Assembly (NCBI GenBank): GCA_035772735.1
Contig: JASDFA010000007.1
Coordinates: forward strand, 148,985,001 to 149,049,000
DNA from: Datura wrightii
Lineage: Eukaryota; Streptophyta; Magnoliopsida; Solanales; Solanaceae
Length of the DNA stretch: 64,000 bases
Direction of reading: 5' to 3'
The position numbers and the translations under genes are program-made. The number at the start of each line of letters is the position of its first letter. The stretch's first letter is position 1. Under the pieces are notes generated by a model, which did no database searches, was not told the origin of the DNA, and saw only the letters and a program-made list of their open reading frames with translations. This document shows positions 1 to 12,000 of the stretch, one piece after another.

Positions 1-807
1 TTCACAAATCCATTTTTGTTTTGGAATAACACATTTTATTTATACTTATAGGGACCCAAATATATTTATTATTCTTATATAGAAATTACCAACTCCAACC
101 AACCTTTCAAATAGAGCATGACCACATGCCACCAAAATATATCACATCAACCCATTATGGCATTATTTTGCAAGCAGTGAAAGCAATAAAAGGGTAAAAA
201 ACAAAGAGATCTATCAAACAAATAACAATATTATTTTAAAGAAAATAACAACAATTTTTTTAAAAAAATAATAATATATAAATAAGTGGATATGCCACTA
301 ACTAAAGTTTATTTTAGCTGACCTTTTATTTTCTCTTATTTTAGCTAACTCGTTAGGGGTCCAAATTGCAAAGTACAGAACTGCTAAATCCAAGTTGATT
401 TCTAATAAATTGCTTTGTTTCAATTTGATGGAACCCACACTCTACCAAATATTTAATTACACGTCTCGTCCTTTAAATGAGCTAATTTTTATCTATTGAT
501 TTTATGTTTAGCAGAATATAAGTTTTTTAAAAATACGAAATATAATTTATGAAATATTATGATATGAAAATATTAATTTATACTCTACGAAAAAATTATT
601 TATCTTGATTTGAACAAAAAAAGGGAAAAAAGTTCAAATGACCTCATACCTAAGTCTTCTTTTTCAACATTATACAAATAAAAGATATTATATTACTACT
701 CCATTATTTGTGGCAATCCATGAGAGTTGAGGACCACAAAGAAAACCTTAATAAATTTCTAACTTGTGGGGCTTTTCCATACCATCTCAAAATAATTGCA
801 ATAAAAA
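1..807. other. Upstream region of the first TR gene; no gene seen
   Basis: AT-rich sequence with no convincing reading frame. The last 100 to 200 bases must hold the promoter and 5' leader of the TR copy starting at 808, but I see no clear TATA box at the expected distance. Confidence 0.5.
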
Positions 808-2835
808 ATGGAAGAATCAAAAGTGTCCATGATGAATGGCAACAATGAAGGAAGATGGAGTCTCAAAGGCACCACAGCCCTTGTTACTGGTGGCTCTAAA
901 GGCATTGGGTGAGTTTCAAATTTCACACTTAAAAGACTTTTTCATTTTCCATGGATAGACAGATTCTTTAAACAGGAGAATACGGAGGCGAATTCAAGAT
1001 CTGAGGTTTGTAAGTTTTCTACATAATAATTAGGTTACAATCAAATATACTCATAAATAACTAGTAAATTTCTTACTATATATATATATATATATATTAT
1101 GATATGGGCAAAAGCTACTGGATAAGTTTGTACTTTAATAATAATTAAGTTTGCAGTTAAATTTTTATAAATGTTTAATAAATTTCTTGCTATATATATA
1201 TGGTTCGAACAAAAGGCAGTGAGTTTCCGTGAATCCGTAAGTCATATAGTAGTCTTTTGTATTCTATCAACTATTTCAATTGAAGCAATTCTTATAAGAT
1301 TGATCCTCAGAGTTAAAGATTTTCAAGAAATGAATCTAACGTTTTCGGTAATCTTCTATTTTCAGAAAAAGTGATTCGATAGAATATGATAGGAGACCGA
1401 CAATCTCAATGTTATTCCAAATTTTGAATGATTGCATATAATTGTCTTCCAGCCTGCCGATAGTCTTTTACATCATTGTCTTTGTTTATAAGTTAATTTT
1501 CTGACAAGTCTTAAAATCTTACTAATATTAGTGTCACGCTTAAAAATATTTAGGTACGGTGGTGTAGCTACATTTCAAAAATTATATTATGTATATAAAA
1601 AACTATGCGAAATATATAAATTAAGAATTACTTTTTATACTATAATAAATCTTAAATAAACTTAATGAAAATTTTAATTTCACCATTATTTAGGTATGCA
1701 ATAGTGGAAGAATTGGCGGGTCTTGGAGCAAGAGTATATACATGTTCACGTAATGAAAAAGAACTGGACGAATGCCTTGAAATTTGGAGAAAAAAAGGAC
1801 TTAATGTTGAAGGTTCTGTTTGTGACTTGTTATCGCGTACTGAACGTGATAAGCTTATGAAGACTGTTGCACATGTATTTGATGGAAAGCTCAATATTTT
1901 GGTAATTTTTTTTCTTTTTTTCGGAATGTTTTTCTTTGTCTATTAGGTAGTTAAGTTAAATATATAAAATATGTGATTTTCTTTGGTTATATCATTCACC
2001 ACAATAAGCTATAAAACTCCATTGTATTTTTAACTTGAGGTTGATGCATATAATTAAAGTAGATAGAGATATTTTATGTAGTTAACTTAACTATCTAATA
2101 GACGAATAAAGATACTTGCAAATTTTTTTTCAAAATTTGAATCAAAAATATTTAATTGAAACATTTTATTAAGAGTTGAGTGTCTATCCTAATATTAAAA
2201 CACATTGATTCTTTGTTTATCTTAATTATATGTTAATTGAAATAATTTTATTTTAATTTAGGTGAATAATGCTGGGGTGGTGATACATAAGGAAGCTAAA
2301 GATTTCACAGAAGAAGATTACAACATAATTATGGGAACTAATTTTGAAGCAGCTTATCATTTATCTCAAATTGCTTATCCATTATTGAAGGCTTCTCAAA
2401 ATGGGAATGTTATTTTTCTCTCTTCTATTGCTGGATTTTCAGCACTGCCTTCTGTTTCTCTTTACTCAGCTTCCAAAGGTAATTTTTTTTTTTAAAAAAA
2501 GTTTATTAAGTACTTATTGCTTCCAATCAATAAAGATATCGGATAACTTTATTTATTGTTGATGGGACAAATAGATAGAAATAGTTCGCCTCCGTTGAAA
2601 TTGATCACTAAAATCAATGCAATAACATCGTGGTTCTTAACTGAAAATTGATTATTTGAATTGAGTAGAGATTTTCGAATTACATAAAAATTAATTAATG
2701 GGGATGTAGCATGAAGGTTTCATCTTTGGGTTGTTCGGTTTATAAAAGAAAATGTTTTTGATGAAAATTTTTTTTAATAAGTTTCTTTACTTATTTTTTT
2801 GTATTGAGTATGTAAGTAAAATATTATCTTAAAAA

Positions 2836-2872
<37 letters not shown>

Positions 2873-4295
2873 GATAAAATTTTGAGTATGAGATTGAAGT
2901 AGGATGATGAGTGTTATGGATCGGGAGGAGGAGGACAGGGGGTTGTGGGGGAGGGGAGGGGGGGGGTCGAGGGTAGGGTGAGGCAGGGTGGAGATTAAAG
3001 TGGTTGGTTGTGAGAATGAGGAGGAGATAATGCGACTTGTTTTTCATATTTTCATTAGAAAAATCATTTTTTCTATTTTCAGAGAGCTTATTTTTCTAAA
3101 TAAAATAATTTAAATTTTCTTTTATCAATTAAATACGATAAAAAAAATATATTTTTCAGCCTTATCGAATACACCCTTTATTTTGTCTTTTTTATTTTCA
3201 CTTTAGTGAAAATCATTTTTTTTACACTATATAATTATATAGGTGCAATAAATCAAATGACAAAGAATTTGGCTTGTGAATGGGCCAAAGACAATATTCG
3301 GGTCAATTCAGTTGCTCCGGGAGTCATTTTAACCCCACTGGTTGAAACTGCAATTAAGGTAATATATTAATTTCTTTCTAATATTTTACTTTTTTATTTA
3401 TCTATTTTCCTACCAAATTTCTACCTACTTAATTTATTAATTTATATTATCAGAAGCCTCATGAGTCATGTGGTTGCTGGTATAATATCTTAAAGCAGAA
3501 GGTGAACTGTCTTTATTATTTATAATAAAGTAGAAGGAATTAAATATATCCTATAATTTCATCTATATTCACAGAGATGAGATATCGGTCTGGGATGAAA
3601 TTCGAATTTAAACTTTATAAATTTATTTTTATTAAATTTTTTAGTATTAAATTTATTAAATTTTTAAAATTATTTAATTTAGATCGATTATTTATTATGA
3701 TTTTAATAATTTTTATGCATAAATTTATGTTTCACATAAAAAAATATGAGATTCAAATGAATCTTGTGTTGTCAGCATCCACCTCTAATGCTATTGTATA
3801 ATATGTTCTTTCTGATAAAAGACTTATCGTTTTTTTAAACGTACGTTATATTTATTGTCACAATGATTATTCAAAAAAATTTCGGCATAAGATGAAATTT
3901 AATAAAAAATATATATATGATGAGTAACGATATATATATATATATATCTTTATCTCGACTTGTCGAATTGAAACGTAATAATTATTATAATCATGTTAAG
4001 CTAAAATATTTTTGTACCCATGTCTCTATCTAATGAACATAAAACATGTCTAGAAAATAATACTATTTTTTAAAAAAAAAATTAATTAATTAATTAATAC
4101 TCCTTTTTGTTGCAGAAAAATCCTCATCAAAAAGAAGAAATAGACAATTTTATTGTCAAGACTCCTATGGGCCGGGCCGGAAAGCCCCAAGAAGTTTCTG
4201 CACTAATAGCTTTTCTTTGCTTCCCTGCTGCTTCATATATTACGGGCCAGATCATATGGGCTGACGGTGGATTCACAGCTAATGGTGGGTTTTAA
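808..4295 (+). CDS. TRI-like: Tropinone reductase I-like short-chain dehydrogenase, copy A (intact)
   Basis: Exons 808-908, 1694-1901, 2262-2478, 3243-3358 and 4116-4295 join in frame to 273 aa, the length known for Datura TR-I. All introns are GT-AG. TR-I reduces the tropinone ketone to tropine with NADPH in the cytosol. Visible SDR features are the nucleotide-binding TGGSKGIG (27-34), NNAG (105-108), and catalytic Ser158, Tyr171 and Lys175 in YSASK. These match the published TR-I numbering exactly. Pocket residues His112, Ala160 and Val168 are the TR-I type as I recall them from the crystal structures, so 3-alpha-alcohol formation is likely if tropinone is the substrate. The N-terminus is two codons longer than in the other copies. 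Intron 3 carries a G-rich repeat insertion. Copies B to D follow, B inverted. Activity on tropinone versus another small ketone is inferred. Confidence 0.88.
2728..3178. mobile_element. Candidate MITE in intron 3 of TR copy A, with G-rich core
   Basis: The left end reads gggttgttcggtttata and the right end, reverse-complemented, reads gggtgtattcgataa, so the ends are loosely inverted. The interior holds a (TA)n run at 2840-2868 and a dense guanine tract at 2922-2992. Related sequence with the same ends and G-rich core occurs near 28876-29592, 32050-32393 and 34030-34372. No transposase is seen and the superfamily is not assigned. Confidence 0.4.
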
Positions 4296-4471
4296 ACATT
4301 ATTTTTGTTATTTGTACTTTGGACCTGTAACCCGGCCCATAATGCTTTGAACACTTCCCATGTCCATGGGCTTGTTGGCCTCCAGGCTTCCATTTTCATG
4401 GGCATGTTGCTTTGGGCCTGTATAATTCTTATGTCAGCTACCTGCTATATGTTCCTAGTTGTTATCATCAC

Positions 4472-4477
4472 AATAAA
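4472..4477 (+). terminator. Possible polyadenylation signal of TR copy A
   Basis: AATAAA lies 177 bases after the stop codon, in the tail that copy B shares in inverted orientation. Position and motif fit a plant near-upstream element; no transcript evidence. Confidence 0.35.
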
Positions 4478-5610
4478 AGAGTAAATATAGCACCTATTGA
4501 CCACTCTTAGGCTGTATTTTTTCAAAAATAATTAATGTTATAGAGTTTTAAATTCCTAAGATATTATTAAACCTCCATAATATTATGGCTATTTTCAATT
4601 ACACGAACTGAAAAGTGATTATTTATGAATTTATCCAATAAAAGGTCGCCAAAAGTTGTATGGATTATGGACAAGTTCTTCAAACTACTTGACTACTTTG
4701 AGTGGTGAAAGACGAAGTTATTATTTTATCAAATACGACTAAAAGTTATCGTGGTCAGTAAGTATTTCTTCACTTTTAAGTAAAAGTTTGAGTTTAATTT
4801 ATAAGATGCAAAATATATTAACAACAAAAATCTATTATATAATGCAATATTATAGATGATATAAATTATTATTTACATGATCAGACATTAATATGCGGAA
4901 ACATAAAATATAATATAAATTATTTTGAATATTCGAAGGCATTTTCACGTCAAATCAAAAACCATGATGATAGCTTGAGGATTGTACAAAAACGACAATA
5001 CATAGGTGTTGTATAGCATAGAGGGGGGCATGGATGGAGATACTTTAGGTGAAAGATGCTCCGATGCATAATTCAATATTAAAGTTAGAAATTTCGTGAA
5101 TGGTATTTAAAATTTAATATATATAGATAAAAATAATTTTTATTTTATATACTTTAAATAATTTTTTATATACATAATATAATTTTTCAACGAAGGATAT
5201 TTGACCGATTATCCTTTACTACATATAGCTACATCACTGATACACATCCTTCCCAGGAAAATTATATAATATACATAGGTTAAATGTTATCTACAATGAG
5301 TGTATATTTAATTTGTACACTTTTAACATAACTGAGAAAAGAATTTGCACATCCTTCGCTAAATTCCTACTTCGTTATTGGATGAACATATAGGAGGTTG
5401 TTGCTTAAAGGGCAGATCATTTTTTTGCTTGTATTTGTTGCTTGAGCGGGTATTAATAAAATGTTTCTCGTTTAACTAATAAAAAAGAAAAACAAGAAAA
5501 AAAAATTGACTCAAAAAATTTAACCATTTTAAATGTAAGGCAAAATAATTTATTCACACCTATTTAAAATCTTATACAATTAACTATGGGGATAATTTTT
5601 CTTATTTACA

Positions 5611-5710
5611 AAATATAACAAGTAAATTATAGAACATAATAAATCAAAAAAAATCTAAATAAATATAACAAGTAAATTATAGAACATAATAAATCAAAAA
5701 AAATCTAAAT
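5611..5710. repeat. Perfect 50-bp tandem duplication
   Basis: Bases 5611-5660 and 5661-5710 are identical over all 50 positions, which points to a recent local duplication. It lies in the spacer between the convergent TR copies. Confidence 0.9.
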
Positions 5711-5927
5711 AAATTATTTCTTCATCGCCAATCCCGCTTCTCCTTCCCCTTCTCCTTGATTGTCAGCCTCCTTCCTCTTCTCCTTCACTGCCAGCCCCCT
5801 TCGCAGCGCCCTTCTTTTAATTTACCATATTTTTTTTGTTATCACATTTTTTTCTGTAAATAAAAATCATGAATTCCACTGTTGATGAAGTTTTGAAGCT
5901 TCAAAGTTGAAATTAAAATAATTCCAC

Positions 5928-6017
5928 ATATAAAGAAAAATTTCGTATATATACATAAGTAGAAACTCACGTTTTTCACAGTCTGTAATCTCTGTAATAC
6001 GAAATTTTTCTTTATAT
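5928..6017. repeat. Perfect 21-bp inverted repeat (hairpin)
   Basis: The arm 5928-5948 is the exact reverse complement of 5997-6017, with a 48-base loop. It sits just downstream of the inverted TR copy B tail. It could be a tiny fold-back element or a hairpin in copy B read-through transcripts. Confidence 0.75.
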
Positions 6018-8239
6018 TTCTAGTGTGATAATGACAAGTTGACAACAGAGATCACATAGAAGCGAGCCGACACAATAATAATATAGGCCCAAAAGAACAA
6101 GCCCATGAAAATGCAAGCATGTAGGCCGAAGAACACAAGCCCATGGACGTGAAAATTGTTCAAAGCTTAATGGGCTGATTACAGGCCCAAAGTACAAATA
6201 ACAAAGAGTTAAAAAAGATTAAGAAGTCCAAAGAGAAAACTTTGCAAACATACAATATACCACTTTATATTTCATCATTAACATAAACTTTTTATTTTTA
6301 TTCAGAGTAAGTTCACATACAAACGTGAAAGTTGAGCCCAAATATTACATATAACTCGAGAAGACATATATTTTAATTTTTAATGAAGATCTAAAAATAA
6401 AACATATTTATTTTGAGTGATAAAAATTATATGGATTGCTATACAGATAATTTATTTCGTTTAGAACCCACCATTAGCTGTGAATCCACCATCAGCCCAT
6501 ATGATCTGGCCCGAAATATATGAAGCAGCAGGGAAGCAAAGAAAAGCTATTAGCGCAGAAATTTCTTCGGGCTTTCCGACCCGGCCCATAGGAGTCCTGA
6601 CAACAAAACCGCCTATTTCCTCTTTTTGTTGAGGACTTTTCTGAGGTAAAAGACAGAATTATTTTTAACGGTGCAGATCCATTGCATCAAGATAAACTTT
6701 AACATCAAATACTTTAAATATATCATTTTAGGAGTAAATTTTATATTTATATATTTAAAACTTCAAATATAAGATTACTATTTGAGGAGTAATTAAACTT
6801 CATATTCACTACTATAAAAATAAATCGAGGCATGTACATAATTTAGAGAATTTTTCTCTAATTATCTTTGTTGCTTTAAGTGTTATACTTTAAGAGTTAT
6901 GAAGTATCGTAAATTTTAACCACTTTTGATAATCAACAAGTTAATTATGCTAAGGCACGTGAAATATAGTTTTAAGCATATGATATCTTGGATTTGACTT
7001 TAACTTCTGTTGGCCTTATCACCCTTCTTAATCAAGCTCTCCTTCCTTTGGAGAGAGATATTTATTTCTCTTTAAATTAAATGTAAGTGAATTGAATTAA
7101 TTTCCTACTCGTAGAAGAATAGAAACTCTTAACGAGCTTATTTGATTGACTGTATATATAAATGAATATCTATAATATAATATATTTATAATAGAAATTA
7201 ATATATTATCTTAATTGTATTTTCCGTCAGTGGGGTTAAAATGACTCCCGGAGCAACTGAATTGACCCGAATATTGTCCTTGGCTCATTCACATGTCAAA
7301 CTCTTGGTCATTTGATTTATCGCACCTGTATAATTAAACAGTCTTTGATGCTTACCTTCTTATTATTAAAAGGGGAAGATTTAATAAAAGAGCGTAAAAG
7401 GAAAGAAAATAATTAACATTAATACTGTTTCGATAGAAAAGAAAATATATTTTTAAAAAATAAGTGATTTTTTTTGCTTTCAAAATATAAATATAAAACT
7501 ATGTGGATGAGGGCACGTTTCAACTAAACATATAGTGTCTAGTTTGGACTATATACATATATATATAATTTTTAAATTTTGAATTCGCGGTGAAGTAGAA
7601 AATTGTTACCTTTGGAAGCACAGTATAGAGCAATAGAAGGCAGGGCCGAAAATCCAGCTATAGAAGAGAGAAAAATAACATTTCCATTTTGAGAAGCCTT
7701 CAATAATGGATAAGCAATTTGAGATAAATGATAAGCTGCTTCAAAATTAGTTCCCATAATTATGTTGTAATCTTCTTCTGTGAAATCTTTAGCTTCCTCA
7801 TGTATCACCACCCCTGCATTATTCACCTAAATTAATCATCAATAAATTAGTCAAACAATTGTTGCAACTTTCACGAAGGTCTATCAGAAACAACCTTCTT
7901 ACTTACACATCATTCTTATTGAACTTCATTTATGAGATTACACCGAATATATTATTGTCATTATTGAATTAGTAAAAATTAAACTTGAAAAAAAAAATAA
8001 AAAATAAAGGGAATGATTAGTATTACCAAAATGTTGAGTTTTCCATCAAACACATGTGCAACAGTCTGCATAAACTTCTCACGTTCAGTACGTGATAATA
8101 AATCACAAACAGAACCTTCAACGTTAAATCCTTTTTTTCTCCAAATATCAAGACATTCTTCCAGTTCTTTTTCATTACGTGAACATGTATATACTCTTGC
8201 TCCAAGACTTGCCACTTCTTCTACTGCTACATACCTAGA

Positions 8240-8459
8240 ATTTATGTATTGGAGAGGAGTCCTCTCCTGTAGGTGCATAGTTTCTAGGTTTCCATATTCG
8301 TATCGGGGATGGGTTGGCCAACTTTAGCAGGATGTCCGACCTATGAACCACCATTAAATCGGAGGTAAGGTTTTATGTCCCCCTCCATGTACTTATTTTT
8401 GCTGTTTTATTTATGATAAGGCCTGGGGGTACTGCTCAGCCCCTGCCCGGGACAAGGGC

Positions 8460-8505
<46 letters not shown>
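8240..8505 (+). mobile_element. Poly(A)-tailed retroelement fragment in intron 1 of TR copy B
   Basis: A GC-richer stretch ends in about 40 consecutive adenines (to about 8505), absent from intron 1 of copies A, C and D. A 3' poly(A) tail without LTRs is typical of a 5'-truncated L1-type LINE or a SINE. It lies very close to the minus-strand splice acceptor of exon 2. I could not delimit the 5' end or a target-site duplication. Confidence 0.55.
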
Positions 8506-8507
<2 letters not shown>

Positions 8508-8764
8508 TTAATAGACAAAGTAAAAACACAGAACAAAAGTAAAATAAGTACAAAATAAAAATTCGTCTAGATACAACAATAACAATATTCCATATAATCC
8601 CACAAATTAAATTTTAAAAAGAACAAAAATAAAAAAGTTATTTTTAATGTGCCCTTGATTTAAAAATAAATAAATTTTTGTTAATATATCTTATTTCTTC
8701 TATTATCAAATTCAAAAATTAAAAGTTAACAAAAATAATTAGGAAGGGGACATACTACTAAAAG

Positions 8765-8890
8765 AATAATTTCTGACTCTTCGTTCCCGCCGGAAAATAC
8801 GTGATTTCCGAGGGAAAGTCCGTCGAAAACATTTTACACAAGCAAATTCCGACAGATTTCGCCGAAAAACTCCGTCGGAAATTTGCTTTT
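8765..8890. repeat. Palindromic repeat fragment in TR intron 1
   Basis: Words such as gcaaattccgacagat and gtcggaaatttgc form loose inverted repeats at 8845-8890. Related pieces occur in intron 1 of copy C (about 12785-12805) and copy D (about 18920-18975). It looks like the remains of a DNA transposon end inherited through the gene duplications. Family unknown. Confidence 0.35.
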
Positions 8891-9024
8891 TATTTATTTT
8901 TCAATACATATAATCGAAAACAAACTCACCCTATGCCTTTGGATCCACCAGTGACAAGGGCAGTGGTGCCTTTGAGACTCCATCTTCCTCCTATTTTTCC
9001 CTCTCTGTCTTTTAATTCTGCCAT

Positions 9025-12000
9025 TTTTTGGTTGTTTTAGGAAAAAAAAAATATTATTTCTGCAACAGCTTAAAATAGTGAGACTTTTAAGCTTTGTGGG
9101 AGTCACTTTGTCATAAATAATACTCCCTCTGTTTCCATTTACGTTCGAATCTCGTTACTGTGCTAATGTTTATCTAAAATTTTATATTTGTTTAATAATT
9201 TTATGTATTAAAAATAAAGTTATTTATTAACTAATTTAAATAAATAAAATAAACGTATGAATGTGAATACGATAAATATTAATAGTAATTATCATAAATA
9301 TCTTAATATTTTATTTTTATATTTAATATATTTTTTATTAAATATTATTACATAGTATTTATATATGACTGTTATAGATTTTTATAAAGAGTGTACCGCT
9401 ATAATGAATGTCACTATTGTTATAAATAGAATATTTTCATAGAGAAAATAAAATTTAACATGAGAATTTATTCAGAAAAAATCAGGCTATTATAGTAAAA
9501 TGCTGAGGTTTGATTGTTTTTCTTACTTTTCTTTTTAGTCAGCTTCAAAAAAAATCTTTTTTTTGTTGACATAATACATATATGGATATTAAAATTTTAT
9601 CTTAATTGATAATTAAGCCCTCAAACTTTAAAACTATTCATTTAGGTATCTTAACTTGGTCTCAACTCTCAACTGAACACGCCAACTAATTCCTATTATA
9701 TTTCATAATCACCCGATATTGATATTAGCACATAAATTTTAAAAAATATATAATCATTTTATAAGTTGAAGTATTTTATTAGCGCAGTAAATATAAATTA
9801 AAATATTTAAATATATATTTTTTAAATTTAATTATTTAATTATTAATTAAAATTAAATTTTAATATCTATTTATTGAGCTTATTCATCCGTCAGATTACC
9901 TAGCAGAAACAAAAATTAATCATGTCCATTGTTGACACGAATTCATTCAACAATCCATACGTGTTTACCTGTTTTCGATGGTTACTTAAAATGTTTATGC
10001 CAGCAGAGCATAAAAGTCTAATTGTTCGTTTGATCTAGAATTTGAAAATTTTAATTTAAAATTAATATTTATTTATAAAAAAATTTAAATTATAAATTTA
10101 AATTTTAATTTTTTTGAAAATTAGAATTTTAAATTTAAAATTGGTGAGTTTTTTTTTTTTTAAATATGCAATTTGACTCGTAGATTTATGTTTTATAAAA
10201 GAAGACATATTATTTAAAATTTTATACAAAAGAACATGCGCAACGTGAGTAGATCGTTAATATAATATGAAAGAATTATATTAAAAATAATTAGTTATTA
10301 TTATTATTGATTTTTTGAATCGATAAATCTATATAAAATTATGTGCATTTGAAATTTATGATAGCAAGTAATCATAAATATCTATTTATAAAACAAACAT
10401 AGAGAAATGCGATTTATTAATGAGGCATCTTAGAATATTCTAATGTCTTATTTATAAACTATGAATTGCTCATTTAATAAAATTATATAAAAATTATTAA
10501 AAATTAATAGTTTTAACCTCTTCATATTTAAAAATAAAAAATACATATTAAAAAAATTTAAATTTTATGTCTAAATAAAATTTCAACCTAACTCAAATAG
10601 CTAATTTTAAATCATATCCAAAAGGGCCAAAAACTCGATATCTTCATGTGTTTCACTCAATTTCCAAAATTTAAAAGCTTAGCATGTTTATGTCTTAGCA
10701 TCCAATGTGGTGGCTATAAAATAAAGACTTTGAATGAGACCAATTACACCTTTCTATTATGTCTAATTTTATTTTGGCACATGAAATGTAATAAAGTAAA
10801 TTTTTTTTTTACTCTTTATCAGGAAGTACAACAATAATAATTTTTTTTAAGAAAGGTTAAAAAGCTTATAAAAAAATTAGAATCATTTATTTTATCTATC
10901 AAAAAGAATTAGAGGCTCGACTAAAAGCATATGAAAGAAAGACTAAAGCAAATAAACAAGGATTAAAAATTATTAGACGATGTTTTCATTTTAATCAAGA
11001 ATATCGGTAAGCTGAATTAGTATGTGCAAAGCAATTAAAGAATATTTTTTTAGAATTATTTAGCACCCAAAAATGGAACTTGGAAAGAAGAAATACTAAA
11101 GTGAGGCAAGTTTGGAGTAATTTTTAATTTTTAGTCTTTAATATTTTAAGCAATAAAAACGGATAAAAATATTTTTAATATTTTTTTTAAAAAAAATCAA
11201 GTCAAATAAAATTCGCAAGTTTTAAGTAGTATTTTTCTTTTTCTGCTAAGAGCATTTTTGACCAAATTTTTTGTCGCTTAATGTATCGAAGAACAAAAAT
11301 TAAAAATTTTAAAATTTAAAGAGCAAAAATTAAATATCATCTCAAAATAAAGATATTAATACAAATGACCCACGTAAATAACTTTTTTTTCTCACCTACC
11401 ATGACGATATTGAGAGTTTGACATAAATTCCTATATTATTTTATTTTTTATTAATAAGTAAAAGTATTACAAGGAGGTGTACGAAAAAACCATAACTCTC
11501 CCGACCAAACAACCAGAAAGATGTCTATCCTTAGATCTACAAAGACCACACAAATCCGACGTAAAATCTGCTCCACAAATTCACTAAGCGTGTTAAGCAT
11601 CTCAAATAGTGGTACTCACTACAACATTTATTATTGTTATGGACCACCATGTCCATGTCCATGTTTTCGATTATAAATTTCAATTTAGTTATTGCTATTT
11701 AAGTCTATACACCTATTCTCGAAAGGCAATTTCACTTTCCAAATTAATTAATTGATTCACAACTACAAAAGAAAGAAATACAGTCACAAACTCAAATAAG
11801 CGATCGTGTGGTTATTTATGTCGATTGGGTTGTTCTAAGATATAGAAGTAGTTAAGGGCTTGACTAAGTAGTAGATATGGGATTGAGGGGCGCGGGTTCA
11901 GGACACAATCATCGTCCGAACCGTCTGCTACCAGGTTGGAACCATAACAAACTGAAAAAGCACTCTTCTACTCGATAGAAAAATTCTTTGGTGCACTTCA

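Larger units (their letters stand above)
4296..6460. other. Convergent spacer between TR copies A and B
   Basis: No gene seen. Both flanks are TR 3' tails facing each other: 4306-4460 matches the reverse complement of about 6030-6205, with many shared ggcccat-type words. Between them are a perfect 50-bp tandem duplication (5611-5710), a 21-bp perfect inverted repeat (5928-5948 with 5997-6017), and a pyrimidine-rich stretch near 5730-5815. Confidence 0.6.
6461..9024 (-). pseudogene. Tropinone reductase I-like copy B, inverted and disabled
   Basis: Five exons are recognisable on the minus strand: 8930-9024, 8027-8234, 7610-7826, 7210-7325 and 6461-6640. Their lengths (95, 208, 217, 116, 180) equal those of the 271-aa copies C and D. 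Two lesions kill it. In exon 4 the conserved Glu-Trp-Ala of the siblings reads GAA TGA GCC, a stop at codon 187, after the catalytic Tyr and Lys but before the C-terminal third. The exon 4 donor is also ATAAT where siblings have GTAAT or GTATA. Exons 1-3 and 5 are otherwise open, with TGGSKGIG, NNAG and YCASK (Ser replaced by Cys) retained, so inactivation looks recent. Intron 1 holds a poly(A)-tailed retroelement. Expression of a truncated protein cannot be excluded. Confidence 0.87.

Noticed and set aside
1171..1374. 67-codon open frame in TR copy A intron 1
   Set aside because: Inside an intron, AT-rich, with no recognisable domain; chance frame.
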